38,261 nt of DNA from Bacteroidales bacterium UBA3290. Lineage in GTDB: Bacteria; Bacteroidota; Bacteroidia; Bacteroidales; UBA932. Shown piece by piece: positions 15,776 to 24,781 of the stretch (positions are counted from its first letter, which is position 1; the number at the start of each line of letters is the position of its first letter). The notes under the pieces are model-generated. The model was not told the origin of the DNA. It was given only the letters and a program-made list of their open reading frames with translations, and did no database searches. The stretch is taken from positions 1 through 38,261 of the forward strand of contig DETK01000019.1 in assembly GCA_002361615.1 (NCBI GenBank), read 5' to 3'. The position numbers and the translations under genes were made by a program.

Positions 15776-18260
15776 AGCGGTACCCTTTCTTCTTTAGATA
15801 ACGGATGATCTCGTCGAGCCGGTTGTAGAGGCGCTCGCTGTCCGGACGGTCGGGATGGATGCCCGGATGGATGAGCAACAAAGCGCCGTCCAGTCCCTTC
15901 TCCTTTTCGAACTTCCAGAGTCCGTCGATAAGCGTCTGCGCCTTCTTGTAATTCGGCATGTCCGGCGTCGTGTAGTCGGCGGGCGTGCCGATGCCCGGCG
16001 TGTAGTTGACCACGCGGACACCCATCGATTCGAGGATCCCCACGCTGAACGCGTTGTAATGTTCATACGGAGGCAGGAACCAGCGTGCGTCTTCGCGATT
16101 CACGCCGAACTTCGCCAGTTCGGCATAGTTGGCCTTCAGGTCGCTGATGATGCTGTCGGCGCTCATCAGATTGGGCCGCTCGGCGCCCCAGTCACAATAG
16201 AGCACATGCTTGTCCGAATGACCGCCCACGTAGTGGCCTTCATCCACGAGGCGGCGGACCACATCCTGGTTGGGTTTGTATCGCAGACAGTTGCCGGTCA
16301 AGAAGAAATTGCCTTTGATTTTCCGCTTCTTCAGTGTCTGGAGGATCTTCTCCGCACCGTTGAAGTTCTCGTCGGCCGTGAAGCACAGATAGACGACCTT
16401 CTTGTCGGGATTCACGCGGACAATCGTGCCGTAGCGGTCTTTCTCGCAGTTGTACTGGTGACCCTCCTGCTCCAGCTGCGCGAAATACCAGGTCAGGCCG
16501 GCCGTGCCGTCCATCGTGGGTTCGTTGCTGGCATAGTCGCCGATATCGTCGTGATAGACGGCGATACCGTTGTTCAGCGCCTCGAAATCGTCGGGGCGGG
16601 TCAGCGCAGCGCCGGCCCGCTCCAGGAAGAGCGTATTGTAGATCGGGCCGTCGATCAGACCGCCAAGCGGCAGGTCACCATTGACCTTCACGTAAGAGGA
16701 GTGCGGGTCGGTGGGATAATCGTAGCCCGGCATTTCAGCCGCAGGCCAGCCGCAGATCATCGAAGTGCCCCATGGGTTGCAGCCGAAGAGCCAGTCGCGC
16801 AGCGCCGCTTCCATCTCGCGGAACGAAGCGTCGCCCGTGGCCATCTCATAGAGACGGGCCTGCGTCACGGCAGCGGAAGTCAGGTTATTGGAGCACCACA
16901 GATACGGTACGCCGTGCATGAACGGGTCGTCGCCCGCCCTGTCGCGCAAATCCTGCAGGCCCTGACGCATATAGCCGGCGAACTCGGCGCTGACGGCCTC
17001 ATCGTCGCTCGTTGCCAGGAGCCAGTGGCCCAGATTGATGAAAGGATACCACTGATAGTGATGATACTCCTTGCCGGGGCCGCGGCCGCGCTCCATCCAG
17101 GGCGAAACGGGTTCCAGTTCGCCCCAATAGGCGGCCTTCTGCTTCCAGTCCCCGCCTTTGCCAAGGGCGTACTGCGTAGCCGCCGCCAGTTCGACATCGT
17201 CCACCCAGGTGTCTTCTTCATAGAAATAGGGCGAAATCACGCACGCGGTCTGGGTATTGCCGGGAAATTCCAGGGCGAAATCCCAGGCATCCTGTACTTT
17301 ACCTTCGATCTTGGCTGCAAACTCGGGATACCATTTGCGGATGACATCCGCACCCAGCGCAAAGGTCGAGGCGAACTTGCCGGCCGCCGAAGAGACGCCG
17401 GTTGTCCGGTTGACCTTGTTTCCGGCAATCTGCGGCTTGCCCGTGACAAAGTACACGGGACGGCCCTTACCCGGGCCGTAGCCATAATCCACCGAATCGA
17501 GATACGGCAGCCGCATACCGGCGTGGTCACGGTCGTCGGCGATCTGGTAGTACATCTCGCGCGGCGCCGGGTTCATCTTGTCGAGCCAGTCGAGCCCCCA
17601 TTTCACCTCGTCGAGGATGTCTGGGATGCCGTTGGCACCCGGACGGCCGGTCGCGTCATAGCAGTCGTGGAATACAGACTTGTCCTCCGTATATTTCCAG
17701 GCGAAGGCCATGTGATAGATCGACGTGGAGGTCGTGGTCATATACTGGAGGTAGTCGGTGGCATCGTGCCAGCCGCCCGTCACGTCGATATGCTCGCCCG
17801 TCCGGGTGGGATGGTACACGATATAGCCGTCATCCTGATGGCAGAGGTGGTCGTTGTAGGGATTGTCGCCGCAGCGCTGCTGGCGCATATAGGTCAGCAG
17901 GAAATCGGCTGCGGAGTCATAGACGTCCGCACCGATGCGGAAGACCGGCGAAGTCGCTCCGTCGCAAACGATGTAATAGGAGCCGGGCGTCTGAAGCCTG
18001 GAAAAATCGAGCCGCCAGGCACTGGCAAGTGCCCATTTCGAGGCGTCCGCGGCACGGCCCTGCCCCTTGAGGACAGGTTCGTCGGTGAGGGCGTCACGGA
18101 CTTCAAAAGCACCCGTCGTAGCGGCATCCTGCGAGATGGCCACCGCAACTTTCAGATCATCGGGCAGATAGCCCGACAGGTTGACACGCACCCAGGTCTC
18201 CTCCGCACGGAGCGGCAGGAAGGCCAGGAAAGAAACAAGCAGAAGGAACAGTCTTTTCAT
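15759..18260 (-). CDS. GH9 glycoside hydrolase fused to a NodB-like polysaccharide deacetylase domain
   Basis: An 833-residue secreted enzyme with signal peptide (MKRLFLLLVSFLAFLPLRA). Residues ~20-105 are a CelD-type Ig-like domain. Residues ~110-590 are GH9: QRCGDNPYNDHLCHQDDG, TGGWHDATDY (catalytic base region), ILDEVKWGLDWL and a terminal DYASNEPTMDGTAGL with the probable acid Glu. Residues ~620-833 are a NodB/CE4-like domain: TADENFNGAEKIL in place of the usual TFDDG, GGHSDKH for the metal-binding HxxxH, FLPPYEHYN, and LLLIHPGIHPDR. This GH9-NodB order occurs in Bacteroidota plant-fibre degraders. The deacetylase motif is altered (second Asp of DD is Glu), so activity is uncertain. The substrate is probably a beta-1,4-glucan or related hemicellulose. 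Confidence 0.9.
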   Translation of the reverse strand: MKRLFLLLVSFLAFLPLRAEETWVRVNLSGYLPDDLKVAVAISQDAATTGAFEVRDALTDEPVLKGQGRAADASKWALASAWRLDFSRLQTPGSYYIVCDGATSPVFRIGADVYDSAADFLLTYMRQQRCGDNPYNDHLCHQDDGYIVYHPTRTGEHIDVTGGWHDATDYLQYMTTTSTSIYHMAFAWKYTEDKSVFHDCYDATGRPGANGIPDILDEVKWGLDWLDKMNPAPREMYYQIADDRDHAGMRLPYLDSVDYGYGPGKGRPVYFVTGKPQIAGNKVNRTTGVSSAAGKFASTFALGADVIRKWYPEFAAKIEGKVQDAWDFALEFPGNTQTACVISPYFYEEDTWVDDVELAAATQYALGKGGDWKQKAAYWGELEPVSPWMERGRGPGKEYHHYQWYPFINLGHWLLATSDDEAVSAEFAGYMRQGLQDLRDRAGDDPFMHGVPYLWCSNNLTSAAVTQARLYEMATGDASFREMEAALRDWLFGCNPWGTSMICGWPAAEMPGYDYPTDPHSSYVKVNGDLPLGGLIDGPIYNTLFLERAGAALTRPDDFEALNNGIAVYHDDIGDYASNEPTMDGTAGLTWYFAQLEQEGHQYNCEKDRYGTIVRVNPDKKVVYLCFTADENFNGAEKILQTLKKRKIKGNFFLTGNCLRYKPNQDVVRRLVDEGHYVGGHSDKHVLYCDWGAERPNLMSADSIISDLKANYAELAKFGVNREDARWFLPPYEHYNAFSVGILESMGVRVVNYTPGIGTPADYTTPDMPNYKKAQTLIDGLWKFEKEKGLDGALLLIHPGIHPDRPDSERLYNRLDEIIRYLKKKGYRFDRLP

Positions 18261-18275
18261 TTATTATTATCAATC

Positions 18276-19616
18276 CTATTTAGGCATTTGGGCGCCATAG
18301 CCCGGAACAGCGCCGAAGAGCTTCAGCGCATCCTCCACGGGATAGTGGTTGGCGAACATCGTGACCTTCGACTGCATCGTGCCGGTCATGTTCATGCCCA
18401 TCGCCTGCCGGAAGGTATTGTTGGAAGAATTCGGGTCGTAGGACAGTTTCTCGGAATAGGTCGCTCCGAGGAAGCCTTTCAGGTAAGCCTGGTTGATCTT
18501 GCCCTGGAAAATGGCCGGATCGGTGACTTCCTTGTTGTCGTCCTCTTCGGCCAGCTGTTCCACATCGTCGAAGTCCTTCACGTTGACGCGCAGGAACATG
18601 CCTCCGCCGGGAAGGGTGAGGTCCGCCTGCCGGTTCAGGAAGAAAAGCGTGTTCTCACATGTGGTCACACGTTCCGCCTCCTTGGAGGCCGGGCTGTCCA
18701 CGTGGGTGCGGTCGAGACCGGCGAAGACGCTGCAGCCGATGATGTTGTGGTCCAGATAGCTGTCCATCTTGGGCAGATAACGGTAGCCGTAACCCATGTC
18801 GCTGAGGTCTTTCAGGCGCGACCAAGTGAAGAGGACGGTGTTGTTGGTGAAGTACGTCTTGCTGTTCATCGCGGCCGAGGCGCCCCGCAGTTCGACAGCC
18901 GCCATGCGGATGTTGACGAAGATGCAGTTGTCCACGATGATCTTCGTGGCGAAGGTCGATCCGAGCAGGCCGAAGTTCGGTCCGTTGAGGAATGCGCAGT
19001 TGCGGATCGTCACGTCGCATTTCGAACCGGTGTTGATATAGACGATGGCCGTCTCGGTCGTATAGACCTGGGCTTCCGGAACACCCGGAGCGCCGACACC
19101 CGACGAGCCGATAGGCTGCATCATGGCAGTCTCAACGCCCTCCGGCTTGCCTTCCCCGCGCGGGTTGTAAGCAATCGAGTTGCCGCGGTCCATGATCAGG
19201 CCGTCCAGTTCGACCAGCGTACCGGTCTGCATGACGTTGATCTGGATCGTCCCCTGCCCCTGCGCCGAACCATTGGAGGTGGCGGTGGGCTGGATGTAGG
19301 TGCGGTGGCCCAGGACATCCCGCTCGGAGAAGTCGGCCGACCAGCCGCCGATGATCGATACACCCTTGTTGATCTTGATATTACCGGAATTCAGCAATCC
19401 GTAATAATTGCCTTCGGCGACGTTGATCACGTCGCCCGTAGCGGCCATGTCGATGGCCTTCTGGATGTTCTTGACAGGATTACCCTTCGAACCGTCGTTG
19501 CGGTTCGAACCGGTGGCCTGGCTTACGTACCAGGTCTTGCCCCGGTTCTGGGCGCCGGCCGGCAGCACCATGAGCAGTGCTGCAATCGCCAGCAATGTGA
19601 TTCTCAAGTGTTTCAT
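18276..19616 (-). CDS. Exported right-handed beta-helix protein
   Basis: A 446-residue exported protein with a signal peptide ending PAGAQ. The mature part starts KTWYVSQATGSNRNDGSKG followed by NPVKNIQKAIDMAATGDVIN and VAEGNYYG. This is the typical DUF1565/parallel beta-helix opening of carbohydrate-active or adhesin-like proteins. Later repeats such as VTIRNCAFLNGPNF, IIVDNCIFVNIRM and TYFTNNTVLFTW are beta-helix rungs with Asn ladders. No catalytic residues can be assigned. The start at MKHLRITLL is used; it is 7 bp after the SppA stop. It is followed after 15 bp by the GH9 gene. Confidence 0.85.
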   Translation of the reverse strand: MKHLRITLLAIAALLMVLPAGAQNRGKTWYVSQATGSNRNDGSKGNPVKNIQKAIDMAATGDVINVAEGNYYGLLNSGNIKINKGVSIIGGWSADFSERDVLGHRTYIQPTATSNGSAQGQGTIQINVMQTGTLVELDGLIMDRGNSIAYNPRGEGKPEGVETAMMQPIGSSGVGAPGVPEAQVYTTETAIVYINTGSKCDVTIRNCAFLNGPNFGLLGSTFATKIIVDNCIFVNIRMAAVELRGASAAMNSKTYFTNNTVLFTWSRLKDLSDMGYGYRYLPKMDSYLDHNIIGCSVFAGLDRTHVDSPASKEAERVTTCENTLFFLNRQADLTLPGGGMFLRVNVKDFDDVEQLAEEDDNKEVTDPAIFQGKINQAYLKGFLGATYSEKLSYDPNSSNNTFRQAMGMNMTGTMQSKVTMFANHYPVEDALKLFGAVPGYGAQMPK

Positions 19617-19623
19617 GACGCCG

Positions 19624-21393
19624 TTATTTAAGGTTGAACGTAATTTCAGGCATACGTGCGGCAATTTCCGGGCCATCCAGGCCAAGAAGCCAGCCGGCCG
19701 TTCGCTCCGCCACACCGACGGCATCGGTGCGGATATCCTGCTCCGTACCGGTTTCATTCATCGAAGACAGGAGCTGGTTGTACATCGGGACGACAGCGGG
19801 ATACGTTACGAGCCGGTAGTTTTCCAGCGAAGCCATCGAGGCGGCGTAGCGGATGGCGTCGGTCAGGCCGCCGAGTTCGTCGACCAGGCCGATCTTGATG
19901 GCGTCGCCGCCGGCCCAGACACGGCCCTGCGCAATCTCGTCGACCGCTTCGGTCGTCAGACCGCGGCCGGCCGCCACGCGGCTGACGAAGTCTTCGTACG
20001 TGGCGTCGATCTGCTTCTGCATCATCGCCTCTTCCTCAGGATCGAGCGGCGACATACCCGTGGCCAGCGCTCCGTGCTTGTGCGTGGACACTTCATACAC
20101 GTTCAGGTGCACGTTCTTCCTGAGAGCCTTGCCGAAGCTCGGAATCAGGCCGAAGACACCGATCGAGCCGGTGAGCGTGCTCTTGTCGGAGAAGATCTTG
20201 TCGGCACCGCAGCTGATCCAGTAGCCGCCCGATGCGGCATAGCCGCCGTAGCTGGCAACCACAGGCTTGCACTCCTTGAGCAGCGCGATTTCCCGCTCGA
20301 TGGCGGCGGAAGCCTGGACGCTGCCGCCCGGGCTGTTGACGCGGAAGACCACGGCCTTGACGGAGGAATCCTGCCGTGCCTTGGCGATCTCTTTCGCGAA
20401 GTTGTTGCCGATGTTGCCGTTGCCGTGGTCGTCCATCACGATCTCGCCGTCCGCATAGATCACGGCAATCTTCTCCTTGGCCCGCAGGTTCGACTTGACC
20501 CGTGCAGCGGCATAGTCTTTCAGGGATACGTATTTCAGGTCCTTGGCCTTTTTCACGTCGCACAGCGTGCAGAAGTAGTCGCGCACCTGGTCGTCGTACC
20601 AGAGTTCGTCGACCAGCCCCTTTTCCTTGGCTGTTTCAGCGTTGCTGATGGAAAGGTTGTCGATCCACTCGTTGAACTGCTCCGCGGTGAAATCGCGCGA
20701 AGAGGCGATTGCATCGGCCATCATGCCCCAGATCGTGCCGAGCATCGTCTCGTACTGTTCCTTGTTCTCCTGGCTCGGCTCGCTCTTGATGTAGGGTTCG
20801 CCAGCCGACTTGTATTTGCCGTGCCGGATGAGCTGGATGTCGATGCCCAGCTGGTCGATCAGATCCTTGTAGTACATCATTTGCGAGCTCATACCGTTGA
20901 TCATGACGTCACCGTAGGCATTGAGGATCACCTTGTCGGCCACCGAAGCCATGAAATAGTTCCCGGCCGACAGGCCCTGGCTGTAGGAGACGACGGGCTT
21001 GCCGCACTCGCGGAAACGGGCCAGCGCGGCGCGGAACTCTTCGGCCACGGCGATATCCATGTTCATGTCATCCGCCTTGAGATACACGAATTTGACCTGG
21101 GGATCCTCCGCCGCGGCGTCAAGCGCCCGGATGGCGTCGAGCAGCGAAAGGCCGCTGCTCATGCTCGCACTGCCGGCCAGAGGGTTGAAACTGAATGACT
21201 CCTTGCCCTGTTCCTGAATGGACTGCCGGAGATCGATTTTGAGAATGGCATTCCGGGGAACGGAAGGCTGCTCCTCTTTTCCGAGCGATGAGACAAGCGA
21301 GCCGATGAGTCCGAAAAAGATCAGGTTGACCAGGAGGAAGGCGATGATCGTGCCGAGGCACCCGCCGAAAACGACTTTCCAGAAAGGTTTCAT
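19624..21393 (-). CDS. sppA: Signal peptide peptidase SppA (67K type)
   Basis: A 589-residue inner-membrane serine protease that degrades cleaved signal peptides. One N-terminal membrane helix (~residues 7-30), then two tandem SppA domains. The catalytic lysine is in RHGKYKSAGEPY (Lys195 by position in the family, or Lys193). The nucleophile is Ser388 in GGYAASGGYW, preceded by FRVNSPGGSVQASAAIERE. The double-domain length and Ser-Lys dyad match the E. coli-type enzyme. It is the first gene of a six-gene minus-strand operon (SppA, beta-helix protein, GH9-NodB, MgtC-like, NfnA-like, GltA-like). Confidence 0.95.
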   Translation of the reverse strand: MKPFWKVVFGGCLGTIIAFLLVNLIFFGLIGSLVSSLGKEEQPSVPRNAILKIDLRQSIQEQGKESFSFNPLAGSASMSSGLSLLDAIRALDAAAEDPQVKFVYLKADDMNMDIAVAEEFRAALARFRECGKPVVSYSQGLSAGNYFMASVADKVILNAYGDVMINGMSSQMMYYKDLIDQLGIDIQLIRHGKYKSAGEPYIKSEPSQENKEQYETMLGTIWGMMADAIASSRDFTAEQFNEWIDNLSISNAETAKEKGLVDELWYDDQVRDYFCTLCDVKKAKDLKYVSLKDYAAARVKSNLRAKEKIAVIYADGEIVMDDHGNGNIGNNFAKEIAKARQDSSVKAVVFRVNSPGGSVQASAAIEREIALLKECKPVVASYGGYAASGGYWISCGADKIFSDKSTLTGSIGVFGLIPSFGKALRKNVHLNVYEVSTHKHGALATGMSPLDPEEEAMMQKQIDATYEDFVSRVAAGRGLTTEAVDEIAQGRVWAGGDAIKIGLVDELGGLTDAIRYAASMASLENYRLVTYPAVVPMYNQLLSSMNETGTEQDIRTDAVGVAERTAGWLLGLDGPEIAARMPEITFNLK

Positions 21394-21425
21394 ATCCTAA
21401 TAAATAATGATTTGCCACATTGTGG

Positions 21426-21457
21426 TTTGCAAATATACGCATTAATCTTTATTTTTG
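21426..21457 (+). promoter_or_regulatory. Promoter TTTG-N20-TATTTTTG
   Basis: TTTG (21426-21429) and TATTTTTG (21450-21457) are 20 bp apart, a near-perfect Bacteroidota promoter. The -7 box ends only 5 bp before the ATG at 21463, which predicts an almost leaderless mRNA for the His-rich protein. Confidence 0.65.
21430..21437 (-). promoter_or_regulatory. -7 box TATATTTG for sppA operon
   Basis: On the minus strand TATATTTG lies 36 bp before the sppA start. It overlaps the plus-strand promoter of the metal operon, so the two divergent operons may compete for polymerase. Confidence 0.5.
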
Positions 21458-21462
21458 CATGG

Positions 21463-21876
21463 ATGAAACGCGTCTCCAGAGCCCCTCTCTGCCTGTTGAT
21501 GGCCGCAGCCTATGTATTCGCTTATATGGGTTTCGGCATCCACGTCTGCCACGATGACGGCAGCCGGCATTTCGTATGGCTCATCGGCGACGTCTCCTGC
21601 GAGGCCATCCATCACCACAGCCACGAGGCCGACCACGACCACCATCACGACGGCCACTGCTGCTCGACCGAGGTCTTCGTCGTAACCGACGCCCAGGACA
21701 GCGACAACGGCGCCGACCGCCTGGCCGGTACGCCCGACTCCGGCCTCCCCGCCATCGTGGAAACCCCCTGCTTCGCGGCAACGCTACCGGCCGGCGTGCT
21801 CCCTGTCCTCATCAGCGACACCCCGCCGCCCATAGCGCCACCATCCCTTCCCCTCCTTTCTGTCTGGTTGGTTTGA
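21463..21876 (+). CDS. His/Cys-rich exported protein of a metal-handling operon
   Basis: A 137-residue protein with an N-terminal hydrophobic segment (APLCLLMAAAYVFAYMGFGI), then HVCHDDG, a striking metal-binding stretch HHHSHEADHDHHHDGHCC (residues ~48-65), and a Pro-rich hydrophobic end (TPPPIAPPSLPLL). The order HxC ... CC ... PP resembles the HYC_CC_PP small-protein family found next to TonB receptors in Bacteroidota. It probably binds Cu or Zn in the periplasm. The downstream TonB receptor and HMA protein support this. Start chosen at MKRVSRAP, 5 bp after the -7 box. The 17-codon upstream extension is excluded because it would start before the promoter. Confidence 0.75.
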   Translation: MKRVSRAPLCLLMAAAYVFAYMGFGIHVCHDDGSRHFVWLIGDVSCEAIHHHSHEADHDHHHDGHCCSTEVFVVTDAQDSDNGADRLAGTPDSGLPAIVETPCFAATLPAGVLPVLISDTPPPIAPPSLPLLSVWLV

Positions 21877-21943
21877 GCGGTACGTCATTCCCGGCTTGAA
21901 CGGGAATCTTATGCACGTATCCCATCCACCAAACAGAAACTTC

Positions 21944-24265
21944 ATGAAAAGAATACTCATTATCATTTCCCTGTGCCTGACCGCATTCCCGGCCTTTGCA
22001 CAGACGCTGCACGGAAGCGTCTTCTATAAGAATCCCAACGGAAAGACCGAACCGCTTCCCTTCGCCCAGGTCTATCACATGGAGAAGGCCCGTCTGATCG
22101 AGACCGATGCCAACGGCCAGTTCTCCCTCAATCTGACCGACCGTGCCACGCTGGTAGCCACTTACGTGGGCTACACCCGCGACACAGTCGTGGTAGAGCC
22201 CGGCACGGCTGAAGCCAAATTCTATCTGAGCGGTGAGAACGACCTCGATGAATCGAAGGTCACCGCCATGCAGTCCACCCTGCCCAAGATGAAGAGCATC
22301 AAGACCGAAGTCATCACGGCAGCCGGCCTGTGCAAAATGGCCTGCTGCGCCCTGGCAGAGAGTTTCGAAAACTCCGCCAGCGTCACGGTCGGCTACGCCG
22401 ATGCCGTGACCGGCGCCAGGCAGATCAAACTCCTCGGCCTCTCCGGCACCTACACCCAGATGCTCGACGAGAACCGGCCCGTGATGCGCGGCATCGCCGC
22501 TCCCTTCGGGATGTCGTTCGTCCCCGGACAGTGGCTGGAGAGCATCCAGATCGCCAAAGGTCCCTCTTCCGTAATCAACGGCCTGGAAGCCATCACCGGC
22601 CAGATCAACATGGAGCACCGCAAGCCCACCGACGAGACGCCGCTCTTCATCCAGCTCTACGGCAGTTCGGACGCCATGTTCGAGGGCAACATCGCCTCGG
22701 CCATCCAGTTCAACGAGAAGTGGAGCGTAATCAACATGGCCCACGTGGGCGGCACCGCCTCGAAGATGGACCACAACCAGGACGGCTTCCGCGACGAGCC
22801 GGAAGACCTGCAGCTGAACTTCACCAGCCGCTGGCTCTATTACGCCCCGAGCGGTATGCAGATCCGCTTCGGCGGCCGCTTTATCAACGACGACCGCCTC
22901 GGCGGCCAGATGAACGCCACCAAAGACAACACCGTCAACATACGGAACGGAATCTGGGGCTCCAACATCAAGAACCGCGGCATCAACGGCTACTTCAAGA
23001 TCGGTGTGCCCCTCAACGAGGAGAACACCGCCAACATCGCACTGGTGGCGGATTTCAACCATCACGAATTCGATGCCTTCTTCGGCATGAAAGAGTATGA
23101 CGCCAGACAGAATTCCGCTTTTGCCAATCTGATCTACCAGAACGAAATCAACGAGACCCACAAGGTTGAATTTGGAGCCACCTGGCAGTTCGACGATCTC
23201 AACCAGGTGTACGGACAGTATCAGGATCCGCTGTCTTCATACCATAATCCCCGGGAAGATTTCAGCCGCCGCGAGAATGCCATTTCGGGATTTGCCGAAT
23301 ACACCCTCACGCCCGGTGACAGCTTCACGTTCGTGGGCGGCCTGAATCTGCAATACAATTCCCTCCACGGCTGGCTCTTCGCACCCCGCGCCAACGTCCG
23401 CTGGGCGCCGGCCGACTGGGTGACGCTGCGTGCCCTGGGCGGCCGCGGCTACCGCACCGCCAACATCTTTACCGACAATCTCGGCATCTTCTCGACCGGA
23501 AAGGATTTCTTTGCACCGGATATGCAATTGAGCGACCTCGACCTGCTGGAGGACGCCTGGACCTGGGGCGGCAACGTGACCTTCTACCTGCCCTTCGGCG
23601 CGGAGGACACCGACACTTACCTGAGTTTCGACTACTTCCGCAACGATTTCAACCGGCAGGTGATCGTCGACCCGGAGACCTCCTCTCCCCTCGGCATCGC
23701 TTTCTACAATCTCGACGGAAAATCCTACACCAATACCTATCAGGTGGATTTCTCCGTCAACCCGCTGGAGCGCTTCAACATAACCGCAACCTTCCGCTAC
23801 ACCGACGCAAAGGTGACGCTGCGCGACAAGGGCCTGGTGGAACGCCCGATGACCAGTCGCTACAAAGGCGTGCTCAACATGCAGTACGCCACGGCCATGA
23901 GCAAATGGACCTTCGACTTCACCGCCCAGATCAACGGCCCGATGCGCCTGCCGAAGTATGCCGCCCAGGTCTGGGAGATGGAGACCTCCCCGGTCTTTCC
24001 GATGCTCTATGCCCAGATCACCCGCAAGTTCAAAGGCATCGACGTCTATGCCGGCGTAGAAAACATCCTGGGCTTCCGTCAGCACGACGCCATCATCTGC
24101 GCCGACCATCCTTTCAGTCCCAACTACAATGTATGGCTTGACGGGGCATCAACCGGTATCTACCGGATGCCTACGGCCAGCGAGGTTTTCGACGCCAGCA
24201 ACGTCTGGGGTCCCCTGATGGGCACCAAATTCTACCTCGGCCTCCGTTATACTTTATGGAAATAA
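21944..24265 (+). CDS. TonB-dependent receptor (probable metal or metal-complex importer)
   Basis: A 773-residue outer-membrane receptor. Signal peptide (FPAFAQ cut), then a CarboxypepD_reg-like domain (~residues 19-105, LHGSVFYKNPNGK ... ATYVGYTRDTVVV), then a plug (~120-220: VGYADAVTGARQIKLLGLSG, MRGIAAPFGMSFVPG, WLESIQIAKGPSSVINGLEA). Then follows a long beta-barrel ending TKFYLGLRYTLWK with a terminal aromatic-rich strand. The plug carries AGLCKMACCALAESF, a Cys cluster that could bind a soft metal. The start at MKRILIII gives a proper signal peptide; TTG and ATG codons up to 48 bp upstream are possible but poorer. It sits between the His-rich protein and the HMA protein. Confidence 0.9.
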   Translation: MKRILIIISLCLTAFPAFAQTLHGSVFYKNPNGKTEPLPFAQVYHMEKARLIETDANGQFSLNLTDRATLVATYVGYTRDTVVVEPGTAEAKFYLSGENDLDESKVTAMQSTLPKMKSIKTEVITAAGLCKMACCALAESFENSASVTVGYADAVTGARQIKLLGLSGTYTQMLDENRPVMRGIAAPFGMSFVPGQWLESIQIAKGPSSVINGLEAITGQINMEHRKPTDETPLFIQLYGSSDAMFEGNIASAIQFNEKWSVINMAHVGGTASKMDHNQDGFRDEPEDLQLNFTSRWLYYAPSGMQIRFGGRFINDDRLGGQMNATKDNTVNIRNGIWGSNIKNRGINGYFKIGVPLNEENTANIALVADFNHHEFDAFFGMKEYDARQNSAFANLIYQNEINETHKVEFGATWQFDDLNQVYGQYQDPLSSYHNPREDFSRRENAISGFAEYTLTPGDSFTFVGGLNLQYNSLHGWLFAPRANVRWAPADWVTLRALGGRGYRTANIFTDNLGIFSTGKDFFAPDMQLSDLDLLEDAWTWGGNVTFYLPFGAEDTDTYLSFDYFRNDFNRQVIVDPETSSPLGIAFYNLDGKSYTNTYQVDFSVNPLERFNITATFRYTDAKVTLRDKGLVERPMTSRYKGVLNMQYATAMSKWTFDFTAQINGPMRLPKYAAQVWEMETSPVFPMLYAQITRKFKGIDVYAGVENILGFRQHDAIICADHPFSPNYNVWLDGASTGIYRMPTASEVFDASNVWGPLMGTKFYLGLRYTLWK

Positions 24266-24294
24266 AACAGTCTAATCTTTAAAACCCTTTCGAT

Positions 24295-24630
24295 ATGAAA
24301 CGCCTTTTCACCCTCCTGATGGCCCTGCTGCTCGTCGCCGGCACCGCCACCACCGCCCTGGCACAGGACAAGAAACAGAAGAAGAACGCCAACATCCAGG
24401 AAGTGACCTTCGTCACCACCATCGACTGCAAGAACTGCGTCAAGAAAGTCGAAGCCAACCTCCCTTATGAGAAAGGCATCAAGGACATGAAGGTCAACCT
24501 CGACGACCGCACCGTCTGGATTAAGTACGACGCCGCCAAGACCGACAAGGAAAAACTGGCCGCCGCCATCGTCAAACTCGGCTACGAAGCCGAAGAAGTC
24601 CTTCCCGAGGAGCCACAAACCAAGAAATAA
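24295..24630 (+). CDS. Exported heavy-metal-associated (HMA) domain protein
   Basis: A 111-residue exported HMA-domain protein: signal peptide (GTATTALAQ cut), a Lys-rich linker, then EVTFVTTIDCKNCVKKVEAN with the metal-binding CxxC (Cys ~44 and ~47). Next come GIKDMKVNLDDRTVWIKYD and KLAAAIVKLGYEAEEV, the full beta-alpha-beta HMA fold. Most HMA proteins are cytosolic chaperones, so an exported one next to a TonB receptor suggests periplasmic handling of Cu or a similar ion. It ends the metal operon; a double-hairpin repeat (R1) lies just after it. Confidence 0.9.
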   Translation: MKRLFTLLMALLLVAGTATTALAQDKKQKKNANIQEVTFVTTIDCKNCVKKVEANLPYEKGIKDMKVNLDDRTVWIKYDAAKTDKEKLAAAIVKLGYEAEEVLPEEPQTKK

Positions 24631-24649
24631 CCGGCCCCCACTCTCATTC

Positions 24650-24771
24650 TTTTGCCGCGACGACACTCTGAGCATTCTCACATTGTCGTCGCGTCGCATT
24701 TTCGGCCATTTTCGCCCCAAACCCGGCCGCGACGACACCGTGAACCACCCCACAGCGTCGTCGCGGCAAAA
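24650..24771. repeat. Repeat R1: double-hairpin core with 15-bp terminal inverted repeats
   Basis: Two hairpins side by side: CGCGACGACA (24656-24665) pairs with TGTCGTCGCG (24684-24693), loop 18; CCGCGACGAC (24727-24736) pairs with GTCGTCGCGG (24757-24766), loop 20. The outer ends TTTTGCCGCGACGAC and GTCGTCGCGGCAAAA form a perfect 15-bp inverted repeat, so the unit looks like a small mobile element. It lies between the HMA gene and the convergent OM barrel gene. Its right flank AAACTGGCTCAGC is shared with R2. No target-site duplication is obvious. Confidence 0.8.
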
Positions 24772-24781
24772 CTGGCTCAGC

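Noticed and set aside
15855..19631. Long plus-strand open frame of 1258 codons
   Set aside because: It runs antisense across the GH9 and beta-helix genes, which have clear domains, signal peptides and operon spacing. Such long shadow frames come from the high GC and codon bias.
19408..21198. Plus-strand frame of 596 codons
   Set aside because: It is antisense to SppA and the beta-helix gene and has no domain.
24650..24771. Intrinsic terminator between convergent genes
   Set aside because: Stems are strong but there is no T-run directly after the 3' arm on either strand; the outer inverted repeat fits an element end better.
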